Assembly (NCBI GenBank): GCA_000750105.3
Contig: JPHH03000009.1
Location: 124,001 to 188,000 of the forward strand
Reading direction: 5' to 3'
DNA length: 64,000 bases
Source: Tolypocladium sp. Sup5 PDA-1
Lineage: Eukaryota; Ascomycota; Sordariomycetes; Hypocreales; Ophiocordycipitaceae
A program made the position numbers and the translations under genes. The first letter of the stretch is position 1, and every line of letters begins with the position of its first letter. Below the pieces are notes generated by a model that was given only the letters and a program-made list of their open reading frames with translations, was not told where the DNA came from and did no database searches. This document shows, one piece after another, positions 56,588-64,000 of the stretch.

Positions 56588-58330
56588 CCACCGCAAGCCC
56601 AATCGTGCACCTCCAAGATCCCTCGCTCTGGGCCGTCAGTGTGCCTCCTGGCAATTGACGCCGTCGCACGCCATGCTCCCACACGGTGCAGCGCCGGGAG
56701 CCCTCGGCAATACTCTTGCCGCGCACGCTCGGCCGTCGCTCCGGAGTACGACCGTGGAAGCGGGCGAGCGGGCATCCTGCGGTGCCGTGAGGAGTCCGGA
56801 CTCCGGACCCATATTGGCTTCCGAGACTGTATCTCCTCTGCTCGTGATCCGAGGAGCTGGCCCGGCCGGGATAGAGACAGATGGAGTGCACGTGGGCGAG
56901 AGAGCGCCTGTGCCAGTCTGGGGAGTCGAGGGCTCGCTCGAGGCGGCATGGTTCTTCACCTGTTGAGGCGACCTCGCGCGACGTCGAATCCCCTCATCTC
57001 CAGAATGGTCCATCCGCAGTGTCCTTGGCCATAGAGGGAGACGAAGGCGTCGTAGTAAGCCTTGTCCACTTTGCTCGGCGTGGTAAAGGGTCCTCCACGG
57101 GAGACCGCGACAGCGGTTGCCATCGATGCTTCCACCACGTCGCACCCAACCGTAGCTTTGGGGGTGGTCACCCGAGCATACTTGATTGTCGTTTTTTGCC
57201 AGTTCCGCATGGGGGATGGAGTTGTATCATCCCACGAACCCACAAACAATTGGGGGTGTGGAACGCGTAGCCACGACCAACCACTCCGATGCGCGTTGAT
57301 GCTACAGCAACACCGGGCGCCGTCAGCGAATGTTTGGGAGCGCGGCAACTTCACAGCGAAGTACGGCTGCATGTCTCGCAGACATGGCGCCACCGTCATG
57401 GCCGATCCCTCCCGGGCGCGAGGTATGTATATGCTCTTCCCCTAGGGCCAACCGGCGTTGCATGTGGAGGTCTGGGTTTGCGGCCAGTAGGTGGTGTGTA
57501 TGCTTTACGATAGCATCAGCGGGCGCAAGGAAGCGAGGATTGGATGCCGGCTACTGTTGCAACATGGCCGGGGAATAGGGCAGTCGAGACTCGCGTTGTA
57601 TGGTGCGATATCAGCGGGCCCAAGGGACACGCTCGTCTGTCCGTCGTGGTGAACCACCAGCAGGACAATCAGTCATCTGCTCATCCTGCCGTGCCCCATC
57701 AAGAGGCTGCTAGCAGGTGAGATGGGACCTCTCTGACTCGACGTAATTTGCTTGGATCAAGGTCGATGTCCGACACCACATTCGAAAAGTGAGTGTTGAT
57801 GAGCGCACCCGCCCAAGTCGCGAGCACAGGGTAGTCTATAAGTCGGCAGTCCCAGCATCGGTAAGCGTGACTGCGAGCCGAGTCGCGACAGCAAGAACAG
57901 GAAACCGAGGATTCGAAGCAAGAATTAGAACTTGCTCCAGGCTCGGCGTGCTCGGTCCACGGCTGCGCAGGTAGGAGATGCATGATTCCACGGCGCCCCA
58001 GCCGCGTTGGACGGCGACGCACCGGGCAAGCCGTGAGGTGGTCGAGGACGGACGAGAATCAACAGGACGCGGCACTGGACGGCTTGAGGAGGAGCCATTG
58101 TCGTGTGGACAAGTCTGATGCAATGCACACGCGGCTCAGAAGGCCACAGCAGACCCAGGGAGGATCAAGGGCGTCCAGGAGGACCCCACGGTATTGTCGG
58201 AGCAGGAATAGCTACAGCGGTAAAGTGATAATGGTGCGAGTGGCACAGTTCTAGGAGTGGGCAGCATCGGATTGGAGTACTGCGAAGACGCAGCGCCCAC
58301 AGCAAGGTCATCGGAAAGGGATACGCGACG

Positions 58331-58642
58331 GGGACCCAGATATGGTCTGGATGTATGCCGTCAAGCCGCCTTCCACCGCACCCGTAGTCGACGACAGGGG
58401 TGCCGGCAGCGCAGCGTCCAGATCCTCTCACCAAATCCCAGCTGGAGGTTGCGGGCCACTCGGAAAGGCACGGCACCCAGATATGGTCTGGATGCATGCC
58501 GTGAATCCGTGATGACGACCGCGGTGACTGGGCCCTCCTGGTAGAGCCGAGCCTGGAGAGCCGGTGCAATGGCCGGGGCCAGTCTGAGCAGCCCCTCGGA
58601 AAGATGGGCGCTGCGGCATCCAGATATGGTCCGGGTGTGTGC
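58331..58642. repeat. Degenerate tandem repeat, period about 142, core CAGATATGGTCTGG
   Basis: Three copies of a 28-29 base core, at 58331-58359, 58472-58500 and 58615-58642, each preceded about 10-20 bases upstream by CGGAAAG. On the minus strand each core can be read as HPDHIW(V/M)P. The sequence between cores is poorly conserved. Confidence 0.75.
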
Positions 58643-59984
58643 AGGCGGGGATGCCATCGTCGGAGCCCGCGCCATCGAGCTTGGTGGTTTTGTGGGCGCG
58701 CCGATGCGTGAGGACTCCGGAGCCAGACATCTATCTAAGCCCCTCAATCACCGAGGCACCAGAGCGATGTGAGAAACGAGAGGCAGCGCCGTCGTCATAC
58801 AGTCTCCGAAGCCAAAAAGATGCAAACGGCCGGGCTCTCCCTCGCATTTGTTGTTCCCTTCACAAGGCGCCGCGTTCGACACTTCCTTCCTGTGCCCCCC
58901 CCGCGCCAGGCAGCCCGTTAGCTGCGGCTCCGATTCCCCCGGGGCATGTCGAGGTGGTTGCAAGGTGTTGACAGGGACGGGTGAACACGCGGTGACGCCG
59001 CTCGCACCGGGTGAGCGGCGAGTGCTCGTCGGCAACGGCATATCTGAGCCGTTGTATCGGGGGTGAGGTCGGGCAGACCGTAGAAGAGCGCCAGAGCTCC
59101 GTGAGGGGGTGCGTGGCAAGCCCTTGGTGGTATTCTAAGCCGTAGACGATGTTGTGAACTTGTCGGAAAAACGAGACGCTCTCCCTGGGGGACGACTCCC
59201 AGCCAACGCTCGCATGGGGTCTGGTGTTTCTCATGCCCGCAGTCCATCACAGCATAATGTGCCGTGCCGTGCCGTGTCCCCTCTCGGACAACAACCCCCA
59301 GCCCGCCCCGGCAGCCAGGATAATATCCCACATGCTACCTGGCGGCAGTCGTCCTCGGGGTTGACACCGCAAGCCCGGCAGGGTTCGATTTGCCGACTCT
59401 GCTGGCGCGAGCCGGAGTTGTGGTAGTGTAGCCTCCTGCCCGCAGGCACTCCCCTGCCTGCCCCTTGTCGCAAGGTGACGAGATAGGATGTTGTGCAGGT
59501 GCGCCGTGCCGATGCCGTCGTGGAACCGCAAGGACGCGGCTGCTAGCAAAGTCAAAAGGGACGACGGCGCTGCAATATCCTCACCGTGTTGTATGCCTAG
59601 TCTCCAAGTTAGACAGCGTTCCCAGACAGCAGTGCAGTCGTTGCTGGCAACATACCCATATCGTAAACCAACGCCGCGGTGAAACTCGAGGCCCTCCATT
59701 TGGCCACGGGTGCTTGCGCGTCGGTCGTCCCGGACGGTTGAGGGCGCCGGTGTTACGGCCGCGCATCATCGTCTGGATCCAGTATCCAGACGCCGCGCCC
59801 AGCTGACAGGTAAAGCACTCCCACCGAATAGTATCATCGTATGGATCCAGCCCATACGCGTCGGACTGGCCGGTAAGGTGGTCCAACAGAGTCGTAGCAG
59901 TCCGTCAAACCCGGGGTTCCATATTGTGTCCCTACAGAGGAAAGAAGAAAAGAAGAGAAGGAATGGTTGGGGAGCGTGGATGTC

Positions 59985-60060
59985 GGGGGGGTTATACCCC
60001 CCCCCCCTTCCCCGGACTCAGCCACTGTGTCATGATTCAGAGACAGTGAATTCACTGTCT
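59985..60060. repeat. Inverted repeats: G7-TTATA-C11 and a 20-bp perfect palindrome
   Basis: A run of seven G (59985-59991) faces eleven C (59997-60007) across TTATA, allowing a hairpin. At 60041-60060 the 20 bases AGACAGTGAATTCACTGTCT equal their own reverse complement. Either could be a binding site or a relic of an inverted element; the homopolymer lengths may be affected by sequencing error. Confidence 0.7.
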
Positions 60061-60505
60061 TTGTGGGTGGGGAACGGGACTGGACAATGGGTTAGCTCGC
60101 TTGGGCAGTGGACAAAGTGGTCATCTGTGAATCACCTACCCGGGGGAGGGGACAAAGGGTGGAATGTTGTCAACTCACTGACCCATCGGCAATCCATCCA
60201 CCATGGTCGGTAGAATGCCAAGGAGCAGTGAAAGACGCAGGATCAGTTGAAATGTATGCCTATTGAATAACCCCTATAATAGCACATCTAAGCGAATCAG
60301 AGTCTCCAAAAGTAACAATACCTCTCGTTCCGATATTCACAGGCCCGATTCTCAACAGCCACTCGAGCTAAAAGACTTGCACTCTACACGCCCAGCCCAT
60401 GCAAAAGTCCAAGAATAGGCACTCGAATAAAGCAAAAAGACACATTTATAAAGTGGCCCGTGCCACGACCCAAAACGCCTTTGCAATGCCCAATGCCCTT
60501 TGTCT

Positions 60506-62424
60506 CTACAACTCATTGCGGTTCACGTCCGGGAACTCGACCTTCCACTGCCGCGGGTTCACGGGCAGGCCGACCCAGAACTGCCACAGACGCACCGTCT
60601 CGGTGGAGATGATGTGCCAGCTGCAAGGGGGTAGGTTAGCACAAAGGACACTTGCGCGAGGGATACGTTAGAGGGAGTAACTCACAAGGTCTTGGGCGCC
60701 CGCAGCCATCCGCTGATGACAATCTTGACGGCCGCGCGGAAGCGATCAATCTCGTGGGCAGTGCGGTCGTACAGCGAGTCACTCCTCGGCCCCCTCAGGC
60801 GCAGCGCGATAAACTCCCGCACGGCCTCGTCCATCTCCTCGTCGTCATCCTCGTCCTGCGGCGTCGACACGGGACCAGGCTTCTGCGATGCTGCATTTCC
60901 TGACCCAGCCCCCTTCTGCATCTTGGCCATCTCTCTAAACTCGCCAATCGCCCGCAGCGACTCGCTCAGGCGAGCATACGTGTTGAACAGCGAGACCAGC
61001 TCCGTGCGCTTCAGGACCGGAATCTCCTCGCTGTTGTTGTCAAACTCAAAGAGCACCTTGAGCGCCGCCCCGTAGCCGTTGGTCTGGATCTTGCCCCAGA
61101 GGCGGCACTTGTCGCAGCCGACGCAGTCCATCAGCCGGCTGACGTTGCGGAAGCGGTTGCGGAAATCCTCCTTAAGGGATGGGCCCTCGCCGTTGACAAA
61201 CATGAGGCTCTCGTCAAAGATCTGCGGCACGCTGGCCGCCCGCTGCGTCACCTCCAGGATCTTGGCCCGGGTCGCGTCGTCCTCGGACGGGTCGCCGGTG
61301 CAGAAGGTGTACTGCGGCCCGCGCAGGTACGGACCTAGCTTGGCGACGGCCCTGGTGACGAGCGCGTAGTTGAAATACAGGTTGCTGATGCGGTCGGAGA
61401 AGCCATGGAGGCGGTTCATGTAGCAAGACAGGTTGGGCTGCCACTCGCCCGTCGTCTGGTTCAGAAAGTCCCAGCACAGGTGCGCGCTGATGCTTGCGTG
61501 CATGCCCGACATGACCCTGTAGAACACGCGCTTCTCCAGGCACTCGTCCTCGGCCTCGTAGCCGGTGCTCGCCACAAAGGGCACGTTGGGGTGCTCCAGG
61601 CGCTGCGCCTGGAGCTGGGCGTGGCGGCCGGCGGCGTCCATGACGTGCTTGAAGTCCTGCGCGGCCGGGCCGGGCGGCCACAGCGACACGCCGAGGTTGG
61701 CCGAGTGCGGGAACGAGCTCTTCTGGAAGCAGTTTTCGCGGTAGATGGCGTCCCAGACCTGCTTGGAGCCCTCGCCGCCGTAGCCGGTGAAGCGCTCGGG
61801 GTTGCGCAGGAGGCTGACGTAGTCGCCCTTGGAGGTGGCGCTCTCGTCCTCGGGGACGCAGTAGTCGCGCTCGTCGCACTCATCGTCGTACTCGACGACG
61901 CAGCTCTCGCCGACCTCGTCGCCCAGCTCGCCCTGCAGCGGTCGGTCCGGGTGCTGCTTCTGCTCGCTCTTGCCGGGGTGCTTCGCCAACGGGCCCTCGA
62001 GCTTGCTCAGCTGGCTCGCGCGCCACACCTCGGGAACGTCCTCCTCGTTGTCCAGCGTCTCCACGGCGCATCCTATGTTGCCGCAGAAGCCGTTCTCGTC
62101 GTCCCAAAAGGGGCACTGCTTGTTGAAGAGGTTGAGGCGATAGTGGGAGAAGAAGTCGGTGGACCGGACGAGGTTGTCGAGCGAGGGCTTGACGTTGCCG
62201 TTGAGTTTCTCGAGGGTCGCGTACGAGGCGCAGGCATCGTCAACGATGGCCTTGGGCGAGATCTGCTAGAGAGGCATGCGGTGTCAGTTAAGAAGCGGTG
62301 CCGGAGTTGGGAGGAGGGCGAGCAGGCTTACCGCGCAGTCGCTCTCGGGGGGCGAAGCGCAGGCCGAGGGCGATGCCCAGAGCGCAAAGACGGAGAGGTA
62401 GAATAACCGGCTGGCCGACTTCAT
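60506..62424 (-). CDS. ERO1: ERO1, endoplasmic-reticulum thiol oxidase
   Basis: Predicted 595 aa from exons 62424-62332, 62265-60686 and 60620-60506. It starts MKSASRLFYLSVFALWASP, a signal peptide. ERO1 landmarks are present: CASYATLEKLNGNVKPSLDN, FFSHYRLNLFNKQCPFWDDE, the shuttle-disulfide side CAVETLDNEEDVPEVWR, the FAD-binding TGYGGEGSKQVWDAIYREN region, and the active-site CVGCDKCRLWGK near residue 400. It oxidises protein disulfide isomerase, passing electrons to O2 through FAD. The C-terminal third has an acidic linker (about residues 490-510) and ends RNEL, which resembles but does not match a HDEL/KDEL retrieval signal. Length is close to yeast Ero1p (563 aa). Confidence 0.95.
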
Positions 62425-64000
62425 TTTGGCGGTCGATTGAGGCCGTTATCGATTAGCTGGTCGAAAGGAGGAGTCTCTCTCTGAAGCGGCAGAAGCGTGG
62501 CGATAGCGGTAGCACAGCGGCGGAACGGCCCAGCCGACGGTCCGATCAAATGCAGCCGTCAAACAAGAGCCAATGCCGCAGTCGCAGCAGTATCCAGCAG
62601 TCGCAGAGAACAATCGGCTGGTGCAGGATGTCCAAGGGAACGAGTCTCGAGGAGCGTGGTTTGCAAGAGAGCGAAAGATGACACGCTGGCTGATGATCAA
62701 TCAAGAGACGGGAGCGATTGCTGGCCCTGGCTTACGAGATGTGATGTTACAGTTAGTTACCACGTATGACGGATGGGCGGAATGGACGGGGGACCCGCAG
62801 GCTAGAAGAGAAGAAGAAAGTCGATGGAAGCCTGCTGGAGGGGCACTAACTTTTGAAATGTGGCCACAGTGCACACCACCTACGAAGTACACGAAGCGCC
62901 ATCTGCACAGGAGTCTCAGTGACATGACATCGCTCCAGGAGGATGAACTCCGCCACTCACGGCTCAGCACCTCCTCCATCTGGCTGCAGTCGTTCCCAGA
63001 CTCGGCGTATTCAGCACCTGCATCTCGCAAGTCTTCAATGCTCCCCCTGGACAAGACAGGCCAACACGCACCAGCATCAGCCCACTCCCAGCAGCGATAC
63101 CACCAGCACCTTCCGATTCGGGGCCCTAGCATCCAGCATGCGAGACCGCTGATTCAGATGCCGCTGCCCGTCACACGAGGCCCGTCGAGTTCCAGGCTGC
63201 ATCGACTCATGCGCCGCCCTGAAATTTTGAATACGTGCCAGTGCCGTGTTGGTTCCGACAATTAAAGCCCGTGGCGTTGCCGTGGCGTGAGAAAAGCCAG
63301 CCAGTGACGCCACCCGTGTGGCCCGGCACCGTGGTTGTGGCCTCATGGCAATAAGAAGCCGCCGTTGCACAACCATTCTCGAGCCGCATATTCACGTATA
63401 AGGCACCCATCGAAGCCTCCCTGTGCTTGGTATCGGTGCGAGATGAACGTCCCCGGCTGCCTCGCACAAGCCAAGAACGGTCATTGTCAGCCAATATACC
63501 TCATCCTTCACTTTTGCAAACAGGCGAGGCTGCCTTGGGTACTCAGATTGTCCTCGATTCCATCTACCAAGGCTAACCCAACGCCTACATGCTCTCCTCA
63601 GCGGGCACACCCGCCGGAACCATCGACACACCGCGGAGCCGGAGTACTCTCTCGAGAGAGCCTCGTCGCACCGTTGCCCGAGGATCCAAACAGAAAAACA
63701 CCCATCTAGCTCCGCACCAACACGTCGACAACGACGCCTAGCCAGAGACCCAAGCGTCGCTTCCACCCAGTCGGCGACAGACCCAACGGGTGGCGAGAGC
63801 AGCGCGTCCGTCGGCCGTGTTGCTAGTGATATTCCCATCGAACTGACCCCAAGATTATCGTATGTGAAGACCGTAATATCGTGAGAGGGCGTAAAAACAA
63901 GAACCGTACATGCAGCACCGATGCGCAGACTCGGGACTATCGTACACGGGCCTTTGGCCTTTGACCCGGAAGCTTCGGGGCTCACTGCGGCGGCTGGTAG
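62425..64000. other. Right end of the window, no supported gene
   Basis: Contains the ERO1 promoter. A plus-strand frame of 230 codons (62573-63265) is open from an ATG but has no recognisable domain and overlaps probable promoter sequence; it is listed as rejected. Other frames are short. Confidence 0.4.

Larger units (their letters stand above)
56023..60505. other. Gene-poor, repeat-bearing 4.5-kb region
   Basis: No gene could be supported on either strand, although GC content is high and many short frames stay open. It holds a 66-base tandem duplication near 56461, a degenerate repeat with period of about 142 near 58300-58650, a G-run/C-run hairpin at 59985-60007 and a perfect palindrome at 60041-60060. 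The composition is not AT-rich, so it does not look like RIP-mutated transposon sequence. Confidence 0.5.

Noticed and set aside
62573..63265. 230-codon plus-strand frame next to the ERO1 promoter
   Set aside because: No motif, low-complexity Ser/His/Arg-rich composition and only 148 bases from the ERO1 start; not enough support for a gene.
1..64000. CRISPR arrays, bacterial operons, ribosome binding sites, rRNA genes
   Set aside because: The window is eukaryotic; no regular spacer-repeat array, Shine-Dalgarno-driven gene strings or rRNA sequence were seen.

Overview
The window looks like nuclear DNA of a filamentous ascomycete, most likely a sordariomycete. The signs are short introns (about 50-110 nt) with GTRNGT-like donors, CTAAC/CTGAC branch sites and YAG acceptors, plus fungus-specific families: HET-domain protein, SesB/NACHT receptor, Zn2Cys6 regulators, a killer-toxin-like GH18 chitinase and a LysM glucanase. 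Genus and species cannot be fixed from the sequence alone. Exon borders were read by eye from splice signals and frame continuity.

Layout. 1-10.4 kb: a divergent pair of secreted wall-active proteins, a hevein-module GH18 chitinase (minus, running off the left edge) and a very large GH55-LysM-lectin-like fusion (plus), sharing a 1.1 kb promoter. 10.5-12.4 kb: AT-rich debris and a carboxylesterase 3' remnant. 12.4-23.3 kb: a 7-TM membrane protein, a small hydrophilic protein, a frameshifted small secreted ORF, an MFS sugar transporter, a Zn2Cys6 regulator and an internally deleted amidase. 23.6 kb: intron-containing tRNA-Leu(CAG). 24.3-28.3 kb: a PhyH-type dioxygenase tail-to-tail with a second Zn2Cys6 regulator, then a small coiled-coil protein. 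28.6-31.6 kb: a 943-aa charged, disordered protein with a Cys-rich C-terminus.

33.8-49.8 kb is mostly housekeeping: PAF-acetylhydrolase-like lipase, ribosomal protein S30, the exon-junction protein Y14, a HET-domain protein with membrane segments, the GATOR2/SEA subunit Rtc1 (WDR24) tail-to-tail with a UVRAG/Vps38-like autophagy protein, and a Nudix hydrolase. 50.2-55.6 kb: a short-chain dehydrogenase and a 1,222-aa SesB-type hydrolase/NACHT receptor that ends in a charged coiled coil instead of a repeat domain. 55.9 kb: a second tRNA-Leu(CAG), almost identical to the first. 56-60.5 kb: a gene-poor stretch with degenerate tandem repeats, a perfect 20-bp palindrome and a G/C-run hairpin. 60.5-62.4 kb: ERO1. 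The rest up to 64 kb has no convincing gene.

Functional themes: attack on or remodelling of chitin/glucan walls (left edge), two candidate nonself-recognition proteins (HET and NACHT), and a TORC1/autophagy pair (Rtc1 and UVRAG/Vps38). Several accessory genes are decaying (carboxylesterase, amidase, small secreted ORF).
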